Below, in pieces: positions 1-6,892 of a stretch of DNA of 7,468 nt. The position numbers and the translations under genes were made by a program. Location: positions 1 through 7,468 of the forward strand of contig RPQK01000368.1 in NCBI GenBank assembly GCA_003819755.1, given 5' to 3'. A model generated the notes under the pieces. It was not told where the DNA came from, did not search any database, and was given only the letters and a program-made list of their open reading frames with translations. How positions within the stretch are numbered: position 1 is the first letter of the stretch; every line of letters begins with the position of its first letter. The stretch is from Acidobacteriota bacterium (GTDB lineage: Bacteria; Acidobacteriota; UBA6911; RPQK01).

Positions 1-355
1 AGAGGCGGATACTGGTGGTCAGCTTGCCTGCCGGCGTGCTGTACTCCTTGTGCAGAATGTCGAAGTCGCCCTTGACCGGTTCCCGCCATTCCTTAGTCTT
101 CACGTTCGGGTGAAATCTTACCGGTAAACCGCGCAGGTCGGGATGGTCCGGGCGCTGCGGCCGAGGGGCCGTAGGGATGAAGAGCATCGAGTCCAGGCCC
201 ATCTCAAGCTCAGCGTCGACCAGTTTATAGAGGTCTTCGCCGACTCGCCTTCGCAGGGCCGTGAAGCTCATAAAGCAACAGGGAACATGATCGGGGGCGT
301 CGAGCCGCAGGGCGCGCAGCACGCGTTCCCGGGATGAGGGTCTATTGGATGCCAT
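1..355 (-). CDS. Uroporphyrinogen-decarboxylase-superfamily protein, N-terminal part (cut by window edge)
   Basis: Reading the minus strand from the ATG at 355-353 gives 118 uninterrupted codons to the window edge, so the C-terminal part is missing. The N-terminus (MASNRPSSRERVLRALRLDA, followed by PDHVPCCF) fits the URO-D superfamily opening, usually R-E-R-V-L-x-A-L followed by P-D-x-V-P. Residues 108-118 (PAG then KLTTSIRL) resemble the 'TPAG-L-T' strand that follows in these proteins. The superfamily includes the heme enzyme HemE and corrinoid methyltransferases of the MtaA/CmuA type. The divergent start and lack of heme neighbours make a HemE role unlikely, and a methyltransferase-like or unknown role is more probable (inference). 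The ribosome site is weak: only GAAGAA sits directly before the ATG. It is transcribed divergently from the UvrA paralogue. Substrate and catalytic residues lie outside the window or cannot be judged. Confidence 0.78.
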   Translation of the reverse strand, partial: MASNRPSSRERVLRALRLDAPDHVPCCFMSFTALRRRVGEDLYKLVDAELEMGLDSMLFIPTAPRPQRPDHPDLRGLPVRFHPNVKTKEWREPVKGDFDILHKEYSTPAGKLTTSIRL

Positions 356-411
356 TTCTTCAATCGTCGATCATCGGTCGTTGGTCGTCAAGGAACCGAG
401 CGCCGGCCCCG

Positions 412-440
412 TTGCAAAAGCGCCAGCGAAAGGCTACAAC
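412..440 (+). promoter_or_regulatory. Possible sigma70-like promoter for the UvrA paralogue
   Basis: TTGCAA at 412-417 (4 of 6 matches to TTGACA) is separated by 17 bp from TACAAC at 435-440 (4 of 6 to TATAAT). Transcription from about 447 would carry the whole 485-631 palindrome in the 5' leader of the UvrA paralogue. The match is modest and such pairs occur by chance, so this is only a candidate. Confidence 0.25.
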
Positions 441-484
441 GGATACGCGAGAACAGGATTTGAAGTCCAGTTGGAGAGGAGGGC

Positions 485-631
485 TTCCATACAGAACAGA
501 GCCGCAAGCGAAGCGTTTTTTGCGGAGCGACCCGGCCCGAGCGGACAGCAACCAACCTGCCACGTTCGCTGCTGACTCTTCGGGTCCGACGCGCTCCGCA
601 AAAAACGCTACGCTTGCGGCTCGGTATGGAA
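485..631. repeat. Long imperfect palindrome (REP/MITE-like) before the UvrA paralogue
   Basis: The core arms are 499-529 and 592-622, 31 bp each, with a single A/A mismatch (511 with 610). Pairing resumes outside the core after a 6-nt against 1-nt unpaired stretch: 485-492 (TTCCATAC) with 624-631 (GTATGGAA). It also continues inward with interruptions, for example GG-CCCG at 534-539 with CGGG-T-CC at 581-587, and CAGC at 546-549 with GCTG at 571-574. Only about 21 nt (550-570) remain as a loop, so nearly the whole element folds into one hairpin. It has no ORF of its own and no transposase nearby. A non-autonomous palindromic element (MITE or REP-like) is the best description; a structured 5' leader is the alternative. 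The right arm covers the TTG at 614 and the ATG at 626. Confidence 0.85.
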
Positions 632-643
632 CCAGCCAGTATC

Positions 644-2890
644 ATGACCCAAAACATCATTGTTGCCGGCGCACGTCAGCACAATCTGAAGGGAATAACG
701 GTCGAGATTCCCAAGAAGAAACTGGTCGTTATCACCGGCGTCTCGGGTTCCGGCAAGTCCTCGCTCGTCTTCGACACCATTTACGCTGAGGCGCAGCGCC
801 AGCTGATCGAAACCTTCAGCTCTTATGCCCGGAGCCGGCTCCCGAAGCTCTCCCGCCCGGACGTTGACGCGATCCACAACATTTCTCCCGTCATCGTCAT
901 CGACCAGAAACGATTGGGCACGAACCCGAGGTCCACTGTCGGCACCGCAACCGAGATCTACACTTACCTGCGTCTCCTGTTTTCCCGGTGCGGGCTCCCC
1001 GAAATAGGCGATTCCAACGTTTTCTCCTTCAACAACCCGGCCGGCATGTGCCCCGTATGCCGCGGGCTCGGCCGGGAATTGGTCTTCGATGTCGATTCTC
1101 TGGTTGACTGGGACAAGTCACTTCGCCAGGGCGCGATCCGCCATCGCCACTTTCGAGAGGGAAAGTGGCTATGGAAGGTGGTTATGAACTGCGGGCTGTT
1201 CGACCTTGACAAGCCGCTGAACGACTATTCGGACGAGGAGCGCGATTTGCTGCTCTTCTCCGAGAAGCACCGCCTGAGCGATCACCCCGGTAATCAGTTC
1301 TACAACATCCACTTTGAGGGAGTGGTGACGGGCATCAAGCGTCGGAATCTGGGCCGGGAGGGATCCGACCGGGGCGCCCCGGCGGTCGAGATGCAGTTTT
1401 TCAAGTTCTCCTCTTGCCCGGAGTGCAACGGGTCCCGGCTCAACGAGCGGGCGCGTTCGGTCAGAGTCAACGGCAAGGGAATTCCCGAACTGGCCGCGAT
1501 GGAACTGACGGAGTTGCTGGCTTTCCTTGGCAGCGTGACCGGCCGGCTGGCTGATCCCATCGTCAATCGCATGAAGGAGCTCCTGCACCATCTCGTCGAT
1601 ATCGGCATCGGGTACATCTCGCTCAACCAGCCGGTCATGAACCTGTCGGGGGGCGAGTCCCAGAGGATCAAAATGGCGCGCCAGCTCGGCTGCGACCTGG
1701 TAGACTTGATCTACATCCTCGATGAACCCACCATGGGCCTCCACCCGAAGGATATTTCCCATCTGATCGCGATGCTCGGCAGGCTTCGAGATCAAGGCAA
1801 CAGCGTTCTCGTCGTCGAACATGACCCGGCCGTCATTGAATGCGCGGACATTGTCCTCGACATTGGACCAGGAGCCGGCCGCCAGGGAGGAGAGGTGACT
1901 TTTCAGGGCACCGTCTCACAACTGCGCGAGTCCGACGCCCTGACCGGACAATGGCTCAGAAACCGCCGCGGACCCATCGCGCCGAGAAGAAAGCCGGCCG
2001 GTGCGATCCCCATCAGGCATGCGCGCGTCAACAATCTCAAGGACGTCTCGGTCGATATACCAACTGGGGTTTTCGTGTGCGTGACCGGCGTGGCGGGTTC
2101 CGGCAAGAGCAGCCTGATCCACGAGGTCTTCGCGGCTCGGCACCCCGAGGCGATAGTGGTTGATCAGTCGGCGGTGCTCGGATCTAACCGATCCAACCCT
2201 GCGACCTACACTGAAGTCTTCGGCCTCATCCGCCAGGAGTTTGCCCGGGCCACCGGGAAAAAGCCGAGCCTGTTCAGCTTCAACTCGGACGGCGCGTGTC
2301 CAAGGTGCAAGGGACAAGGCCAGCTGAAGGTCGAAATGCATTTCCTGGACGCCGTAACGATCGTGTGCGAGAAATGCGCGGGCAAGAGGTATATCCCCGA
2401 AGTGTTGGCGCTCCACTACCGGGGGAAAAGCATTTGCCAGGTGCTCGAGACGACGGTGGCCGAGGCCTACGAGTTTTTCGACAATCCGAGGATAAAGGGA
2501 CGGCTGCGGAGTCTTCTCGACGTCGGTCTTGACTATCTCGAACTAGGGCAGCCGTTAAGCACGTTGTCCGGAGGCGAGTCGCAGAGGACCAAGCTGGCCG
2601 CCGAGCTTCAAAAGAAGGGCAATATTTACATCATGGACGAGCCGACGGTCGGTCTCCACCTGGCGGACATCGACAAGCTGCTCCAGATCATCGATCGGCT
2701 GGTTGATTCCGGGAACACTGTCGTCACTATTGAACACAACCTCGACGTTGTGCGACACGCCGACTGGGTTATTGACCTCGGCCCGGGGGGCGGCAAAGCA
2801 GGCGGAGAGGTCGTTGCCGTAGGGACACCCGAAAATATTGCCTGCACCCCCGGCTCGTTTACGGGCGAGTACCTGAAGGCGCTGTTGTAG
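644..2890 (+). CDS. UvrA paralogue lacking the UvrB-binding domain (UvrA2/DrrC-like ABC ATPase)
   Basis: This is a 748-residue DNA-binding ABC ATPase of the UvrA family, cytoplasmic and not membrane-bound. Module 1 has Walker A GVSGSGKS at 32-39, signature LSGGESQ near 334 and Walker B ILDEPT with D360/E361. Module 2 has Walker A GVAGSGKS at 482, signature LSGGESQ near 641 and Walker B IMDEPT with D665. Cys pairs CPVC (136) with CPEC (258), and CPRC (552) with CEKC (575), fit structural zinc sites. Canonical UvrA is about 940 residues. Here LFSRCG (112-117) is followed after only nine residues by FSFNNP, so the UvrB-binding domain normally found there is absent, while the DNA-facing insertion region remains. 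This is the architecture of UvrA2/DrrC-like proteins tied to tolerance of DNA-damaging or intercalating compounds (family knowledge); the role here is inferred. I chose ATG 644 because TTG 614 and ATG 626 lie in the palindrome and MTQNIIV matches normal UvrA N-termini. No Shine-Dalgarno sequence precedes any of the three. Confidence 0.93.
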   Translation: MTQNIIVAGARQHNLKGITVEIPKKKLVVITGVSGSGKSSLVFDTIYAEAQRQLIETFSSYARSRLPKLSRPDVDAIHNISPVIVIDQKRLGTNPRSTVGTATEIYTYLRLLFSRCGLPEIGDSNVFSFNNPAGMCPVCRGLGRELVFDVDSLVDWDKSLRQGAIRHRHFREGKWLWKVVMNCGLFDLDKPLNDYSDEERDLLLFSEKHRLSDHPGNQFYNIHFEGVVTGIKRRNLGREGSDRGAPAVEMQFFKFSSCPECNGSRLNERARSVRVNGKGIPELAAMELTELLAFLGSVTGRLADPIVNRMKELLHHLVDIGIGYISLNQPVMNLSGGESQRIKMARQLGCDLVDLIYILDEPTMGLHPKDISHLIAMLGRLRDQGNSVLVVEHDPAVIECADIVLDIGPGAGRQGGEVTFQGTVSQLRESDALTGQWLRNRRGPIAPRRKPAGAIPIRHARVNNLKDVSVDIPTGVFVCVTGVAGSGKSSLIHEVFAARHPEAIVVDQSAVLGSNRSNPATYTEVFGLIRQEFARATGKKPSLFSFNSDGACPRCKGQGQLKVEMHFLDAVTIVCEKCAGKRYIPEVLALHYRGKSICQVLETTVAEAYEFFDNPRIKGRLRSLLDVGLDYLELGQPLSTLSGGESQRTKLAAELQKKGNIYIMDEPTVGLHLADIDKLLQIIDRLVDSGNTVVTIEHNLDVVRHADWVIDLGPGGGKAGGEVVAVGTPENIACTPGSFTGEYLKALL

Positions 2891-2907
2891 AGGCCCTGGG
2901 AAAACGC

Positions 2908-5586
2908 CTACCCGTCGTGCTCCGTCACCCCGTGATGCCGGTGCATGTGCCCGTGTTGGTGAAGCCGGTTGTGCAGATCTCGATAAACACCCGTCAGGAG
3001 AAGGCGCATCCGCTTGTACGCCGCCGTCTCAGCCCGCGTGCCGAGGACATCCAGGTAAACGAGCGCCCCTTCGACCTGTTCGAGAATCGTCAGCGCGTCG
3101 GCGGCTGCGAAGAATTCGGATCCCTCGACCTCCATCATCACCGGGGACGAGTGGGCCGCGACGATTTCCGGTTTGTCCGGATAGTGCCCACGGACCAGCA
3201 AAGCAAGCCAGGAGCTTTTATCGATGCCGATTGTCCAGTGCCCTTCGTCTTCGCGCGGATCGACCCGGCGGCTCTCCCGAATGGTGCCATTGACGATCAG
3301 TTCTACACGGGACATCGGGACCGTCACACTGGCCACCCGCCACCCGACATCCACGGTGCCTCCTGACGAGGAAACGGCGATCCTCGATCCTGGCGGTCGC
3401 CCTTCGACCGAGAATTCCAAAAGCGGTCCGTAGGTCACGAACGTATCGCCTGAACGGACCGCGTTTTTCCAACTCTCGTAATCGAATTCCCGGTCCTTAG
3501 GCAACCGGGCGTATGTCCTCACCGTCCCTACCGCGGTCGAAGCCTGCATCTTGTCGGTTCCCGCCACGGCTGCGACAAAACGCCCGTTATTCAAATAACG
3601 GTACCAGTCGGAGAGCGAGTATGGACTGATACCTCCAAACAGGTTTTCCCACGAGGTCATCTCGACTCCATCGACCTCGCCGCTCAGAATGGCCGCAGCG
3701 TGCTCGGCCCGCGGTCTGGGGAAGTGCGGAATGACCACCAGTCCCCCCTGTTTGTGGCACTGGCGTGCCCACTCGGTTAAAAGTACATCCACCGGGTCTC
3801 CCAGTGCCGCCTCGTCCGGGCCGCCGGTCGTCATCGGTGAGATGATCCGGCCGCTGTAGCCGAGGAGGGAAATATGACCCAGGACGTGCTGCCGATTCTC
3901 GGTGCCCACCCGCACCAGGTATTCACCGTCGCCACCCGTCTCCCGCGCACCGAAGGTGGTCCGTCCATCGAAATCGCCGACGTTAGTCATCAGCTCGCCC
4001 CACTGGCTGGCCAGCAGATTCACGACATTCACACCCTCTCCGGCCCCTTCGAGATGCGCGCTGGGGGGCGACAGGAAATGAACGTGAGTGTCGGCGGACA
4101 CCCAGCCGCGCCGCCGCCAGTCGAGGACTCGCTCCAGGGTTAGAACCAACTCGCTCGTCGACTCGTCGACCTCCACCACCCGGCGAAGCGGAGCGATTTC
4201 GAAACCTTTGCTGATTTCGAGGTAGACCTTGCCTTTTGGCAAATCTATAGTCGTCTCTCCGGGGATGTAGGTGCAGTAGTGAGAACCGGGGTTAACGTAA
4301 TCGACGCTCCAGTCTTCGTACCAGAAGGCGTTCGGGATCCGATTCCGTTCAGCCGGTGACAGGTACTCGCCCGTCGGCCCGTGGACGTGCAGTCTCACCG
4401 CCACCGGCTTCCCCGACTCCTTCTCGATGACTCTCAGGCTGACGCGCTGAGTTGCGGGTTCAACCGGCGTTATCCGTTCTTCAGTGCCCTTCCTCAGCAC
4501 CGCTGCAGGGATCTTCGTTCCGTTCGGCAGGTGGAAGCAGGCCTCGGGGTGAGCCGCATATTCAACGAGCAGTTGCCGGGTCGAGATCTCGGGCGCTTTG
4601 TTCACGTAGGTGCTCGACCAGTCCTTCTCGGGATAGATCATCCGCGGATGTGTCGAGATCACCTGGCCGAGGTCCAGCTGAACGTGCCTGCTAAGCCCGA
4701 AGTCACTGAGTTTCGCCTCGAACTTCTCGTTCTCAGGCAGCCGCATTATGGCCTTATGGCGTGTTCCCCAGCGAAACGGGACAGAGGAGACCCTGCCGGC
4801 CGTTACCGCCGAGAGGATGATAGGGCCAGCCTTTGGCTCGATCCGAAGGCCGGTAACCGGTTTTTGGGGCGCAGGATTGCACCACGCCCATAGCCAGTTG
4901 GTCCAGGGAAGAAGGTCGGGTTGCACGACCAGGGTCTGGGAACCGCCCCATCCAATTCCCTCGCGCGGCTGCTCTGATAAGGTCCGCGTCGGACAGGGTT
5001 TACGATGGGCAACGGCCTCAAAGCAAGGTATACCCCACGGCTGGCGGACCATGCCTACCTGGTACTGGCGGCGGATCGAAACCCGGGTTTCCGTCCCGTC
5101 TTCGTACTTGAGAAGGTACTCCGCCAGGATTTCTCCCAGACGATGATCCCCGCGGGGCGATGTGGGAAATCCGTCGGAGTTCCTCTCCGGTGAGACGATG
5201 TCGGCGGTGTGCATGAACACCAGCCAGGGCGCAGTGACCGGCGTCCAGGCTAGCTCTACCGGTTCGCTGTCCGCCAGCACCACCTTCCCGACACTGAACG
5301 GAACACCCCAACCGACACAGTCACCGGAGGGCGCGGATGCGAGATGCGCACGCAGTTCGGCCGACAAAGCGGCAGTCGCGAGCTCAGGCAGCCGGGTGTT
5401 GCCCGGCAAAACGATCGGGGCAAACAACGCCGAAGCAGGGCCGTCTTTCACGCCAGGTTTTTCCATGTCGTCCCCCTCTCGGTTTCCTCCCCCGGTGGTT
5501 TCCGCATAGTCGAACCGGGCTAATGCTATGGCTCCCGCAGTGCCAACGAAATGGCGACGCGATAAACCCGCCTTCCTTTGGCTCAT
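2908..5586 (-). CDS. Tat-exported CehA/McbA-family (PHP-like) metallohydrolase
   Basis: An 892-residue enzyme predicted to act outside the cytoplasm. The N-terminus has a twin-arginine signal (LSRRHFVGTAG, R10/R11, then a short hydrophobic stretch). Residues about 50-370 look like beta-sandwich material, with GVPF and WLVFMHTA followed by LKYEDGTE. About 380-480 resembles a carboxypeptidase-regulatory-like domain (VSLRVIEKESGKPVAVRL). The metallohydrolase domain begins at WVSADTHVHF with the metal-binding H501-V-H503. It continues with VIPHFPRPRAEH (H621) and AGTDKM (D678), then a C-terminal beta region. PHP-like enzymes often have His soon after the last Asp; here it is Lys. The family includes carbaryl hydrolase CehA and McbA, which cleave esters or amides; the substrate here is unknown. 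The last 19 residues contain seven His, possibly a metal-gathering tail. The start is set by a very strong ribosome site. It lies 165 bp downstream of the exported amidohydrolase, same strand, probably one operon. Confidence 0.88.
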   Translation of the reverse strand: MSQRKAGLSRRHFVGTAGAIALARFDYAETTGGGNREGDDMEKPGVKDGPASALFAPIVLPGNTRLPELATAALSAELRAHLASAPSGDCVGWGVPFSVGKVVLADSEPVELAWTPVTAPWLVFMHTADIVSPERNSDGFPTSPRGDHRLGEILAEYLLKYEDGTETRVSIRRQYQVGMVRQPWGIPCFEAVAHRKPCPTRTLSEQPREGIGWGGSQTLVVQPDLLPWTNWLWAWCNPAPQKPVTGLRIEPKAGPIILSAVTAGRVSSVPFRWGTRHKAIMRLPENEKFEAKLSDFGLSRHVQLDLGQVISTHPRMIYPEKDWSSTYVNKAPEISTRQLLVEYAAHPEACFHLPNGTKIPAAVLRKGTEERITPVEPATQRVSLRVIEKESGKPVAVRLHVHGPTGEYLSPAERNRIPNAFWYEDWSVDYVNPGSHYCTYIPGETTIDLPKGKVYLEISKGFEIAPLRRVVEVDESTSELVLTLERVLDWRRRGWVSADTHVHFLSPPSAHLEGAGEGVNVVNLLASQWGELMTNVGDFDGRTTFGARETGGDGEYLVRVGTENRQHVLGHISLLGYSGRIISPMTTGGPDEAALGDPVDVLLTEWARQCHKQGGLVVIPHFPRPRAEHAAAILSGEVDGVEMTSWENLFGGISPYSLSDWYRYLNNGRFVAAVAGTDKMQASTAVGTVRTYARLPKDREFDYESWKNAVRSGDTFVTYGPLLEFSVEGRPPGSRIAVSSSGGTVDVGWRVASVTVPMSRVELIVNGTIRESRRVDPREDEGHWTIGIDKSSWLALLVRGHYPDKPEIVAAHSSPVMMEVEGSEFFAAADALTILEQVEGALVYLDVLGTRAETAAYKRMRLLLTGVYRDLHNRLHQHGHMHRHHGVTEHDG

Positions 5587-5598
5587 GTCACCTCCTTT
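5587..5598 (-). promoter_or_regulatory. Full-length Shine-Dalgarno sequence of the CehA/McbA-like gene
   Basis: The minus strand reads AAGGAGGTGAC directly before the ATG at 5586. AAGGAGGTGA is a perfect 10-nt complement of the usual 16S rRNA 3' end (UCACCUCCUU). The AGGAGG core is at 5596-5591, four nt from the start codon. This fixes the start and suggests strong translation, in contrast to the UvrA paralogue, which has no such site. Confidence 0.85.
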
Positions 5599-5625
5599 TT
5601 GAGACTTGACACAAGGGCCCGGCGG

Positions 5626-5718
5626 GAAAGACCTGAAAGACCAGAAAGACCAGAAGGACCTGAAGGGAGGTTGACGCTGTTGTCCTTCAGGTCCTTCTGG
5701 TCCTCCTGGTCTTTCCCT
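5626..5718 (-). repeat. Intercistronic hairpin made of 9-nt tandem units
   Basis: The left arm consists of about 4.5 units of 9 nt (GAAAGACCT, GAAAGACCA, GAAAGACCA, GAAGGACCT, GAAGG; 5626-5666). The right arm carries the complementary units (TCCTTCAGG, TCCTTCTGG, TCCTCCTGG, TCTTTCCCT; 5683-5718). Positions 5635-5666 pair with 5684-5715 as a 32-bp stem around a 17-nt loop. The only two non-Watson-Crick pairs (5645 with 5705, 5647 with 5703) are A/C as plus-strand RNA but U/G wobbles as minus-strand RNA. The stem is therefore complete in the transcript of the two flanking minus-strand genes. No U-tract follows the stem, so it is not a classical intrinsic terminator. It may attenuate read-through or protect the upstream message, or it may be a dispersed repeat. 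Confidence 0.85.
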
Positions 5719-5751
5719 CCGGCCTTTGTGCGCCGCCCTATCGGTCGGCCG

Positions 5752-6813
5752 TCAGATTCCCGGGTACCATTTCCGGGCATTCGTCTGGTAGATCTTCTTC
5801 AAGACCTCAGCCGGTAAAGCCAAACCCTGGACTTTCTTCTCGGTTCCCTGGATCGTGACGGGTTGGTCGGTCGAGAAGTACTTCCACTCTTCCGTCCACC
5901 GAGAGTGCAGCCGATCGCACACAGCTTGTGGATTCTGCCCCTCCGCGATCTCGAGATCGGTAGCATAAAGAAGCCGGTCCTGGTACTTCATGAAAAACTG
6001 GCGAACCGCTTCCCGGTCATGCAACTGAAGGTCATCGATCCTGGCGGCGAGATCGACAGCGATATTGGGGAACCGGTCAAGCATCTGCCCGAGCTTTTCG
6101 AGGCTCCACTCAACGCTCGCGACGTGGCAACCGACGTAACGAAGCTTGGGATGCTTCTCCAGCATCCGCTCGACCGCCCCGATCTGCGCTTCGTAGGAGG
6201 GGAAATCCGGGTGCTGGTACATGTGGTACTCGGGATGAGAGCGGTAGTATCGACGGTTGCTTTCGGATGCCATCTGGTCGAATGGCAGCCAGCAGTCGCG
6301 CGGTTCTCCGAGATGCCCGGTGAGCGTCTTCCCGTGCTTTTCGATGAAGTTGATGACCGGGTCGAACCGCGGATTGTCGATCATCACGAAGCGCCCTTCT
6401 TTGTCTCGGAGCTCCATGCCGACGTTTTTCCAGATTTTCACTCCAATCGCGCCCGACCGAAATGACTCATCAAGCAGCCTCAGCGTTTCCTGCTCCCAAC
6501 CGGCTTCGTTCCACCGGTCGACGGGGAAGGACGTCACGAACCGGAAACGGTTCGGGTGGATGGCCTTTTGTCGCTCGATGAACTTCAACTGCTGGGGGAG
6601 ATCACCGTGATCGACGACGATAAGGACCGCTTTGAAATTGTCCGAGGCCGCCTGGTTCAAAAACTCCGGCCCGTTGTATCGGACATGGAGATGGGCGTCG
6701 ATTTTCTCCAATGACTGGAATCCCGGGACCGGTTCAGCCCCCATGACGGCTGACAGGACCAGAACAAAGAACACCAGGATCGGAGCCCTGGCTTGTTTGC
6801 CTGCGAAAGACAT
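5752..6813 (-). CDS. Secreted amidohydrolase-2 family metal-dependent hydrolase
   Basis: A 353-residue TIM-barrel hydrolase of the Amidohydro_2 type (relatives include ACMSD-like decarboxylases and metal-dependent hydrolases). A Sec signal peptide is visible: K6 and R9, then ILVFFVLVLSAVMG at 12-25, with likely cleavage near 25-26. Metal ligands expected of the superfamily are present in order: H41-L-H43 in KIDAHLHV, H167 in TGHLGEP, H230 in GCHVAS and D286 in YATD. The Lys of GVKIWKN could be the bridging lysine, but this is uncertain. The start at 6813 is chosen over the ATG at 6861 because AAAGGAG lies five nt before it and the signal peptide then begins properly. It is the probable first gene of an operon with the Tat-exported CehA/McbA-like gene. 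The reaction is likely hydrolysis (or decarboxylation) of a small extracytoplasmic compound; the substrate cannot be named. Confidence 0.88.
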   Translation of the reverse strand: MSFAGKQARAPILVFFVLVLSAVMGAEPVPGFQSLEKIDAHLHVRYNGPEFLNQAASDNFKAVLIVVDHGDLPQQLKFIERQKAIHPNRFRFVTSFPVDRWNEAGWEQETLRLLDESFRSGAIGVKIWKNVGMELRDKEGRFVMIDNPRFDPVINFIEKHGKTLTGHLGEPRDCWLPFDQMASESNRRYYRSHPEYHMYQHPDFPSYEAQIGAVERMLEKHPKLRYVGCHVASVEWSLEKLGQMLDRFPNIAVDLAARIDDLQLHDREAVRQFFMKYQDRLLYATDLEIAEGQNPQAVCDRLHSRWTEEWKYFSTDQPVTIQGTEKKVQGLALPAEVLKKIYQTNARKWYPGI

Positions 6814-6851
6814 GCTCGCTCCTTTTCTGAAGAGAACCATCTGCAGCCCCG

Positions 6852-6860
6852 ATGGTAACA
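6852..6860 (-). promoter_or_regulatory. Possible extended -10 promoter of the amidohydrolase operon
   Basis: The minus strand reads TGTTACCAT, a TGN extension joined to TACCAT (4 of 6 to TATAAT). No good -35 element is present at the proper distance, as can occur in promoters with an extended -10 or in activator-dependent ones. The start of transcription would fall near 6845, about 32 nt before the ATG, and the CRP-type palindrome would be centred roughly 67 nt upstream. Weak evidence. Confidence 0.25.
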
Positions 6861-6892
6861 CGCCATTTCTTCTCAGGGGCTCATGTCTTTGC

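Larger units (their letters stand above)
356..643. other. Divergent intergenic region (URO-D-like / UvrA paralogue)
   Basis: No credible gene lies here. The left part (about 356-400) is rich in short GGTC/GATC-like words (for example TCGTCGATCATCGGTCGTTG) of low complexity next to the start of the minus-strand gene. The right half (485-631) is a long palindrome listed separately. A possible plus-strand promoter is listed at 412-440. ORFs that cross this stretch have no ribosome site and run out of frame into the UvrA paralogue, so I treat them as chance. Confidence 0.6.

Noticed and set aside
485..631. CRISPR-like repeat pair
   Set aside because: The two 31-bp copies are inverted, not direct, and there are only two, with pairing between them continuing into the spacer.
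334..789. 151-residue plus-strand ORF crossing the intergenic region into the UvrA paralogue
   Set aside because: It runs out of frame through the palindrome and the first 140 bases of a clear ABC ATPase, has no ribosome site and shows no recognisable domain.
1169..1822. 217-residue minus-strand ORF inside the UvrA paralogue
   Set aside because: It lies wholly opposite a well-conserved coding region; its composition is what an antisense frame of GC-rich DNA gives.
2878..2909. Shared terminator between the convergent UvrA paralogue and CehA/McbA-like gene
   Set aside because: Only a 5-bp AGGCG/CGCCT stem could be found, too weak to call.
5626..5718. Classical rho-independent terminator
   Set aside because: The stem is strong but no U-tract follows it on either strand, so I describe it as a structured repeat.
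5578..5817. Collagen-like Pro-Glu-Arg/Gly repeat protein read through the 9-nt units
   Set aside because: The repeat is a palindrome lying between two genes and the frame runs into the antisense of the amidohydrolase; the period simply gives a repetitive translation.
5863..6465. 200-residue plus-strand ORF opposite the amidohydrolase
   Set aside because: The minus strand carries the metal-binding motifs of a known family through this stretch, so the plus ORF is an antisense shadow.
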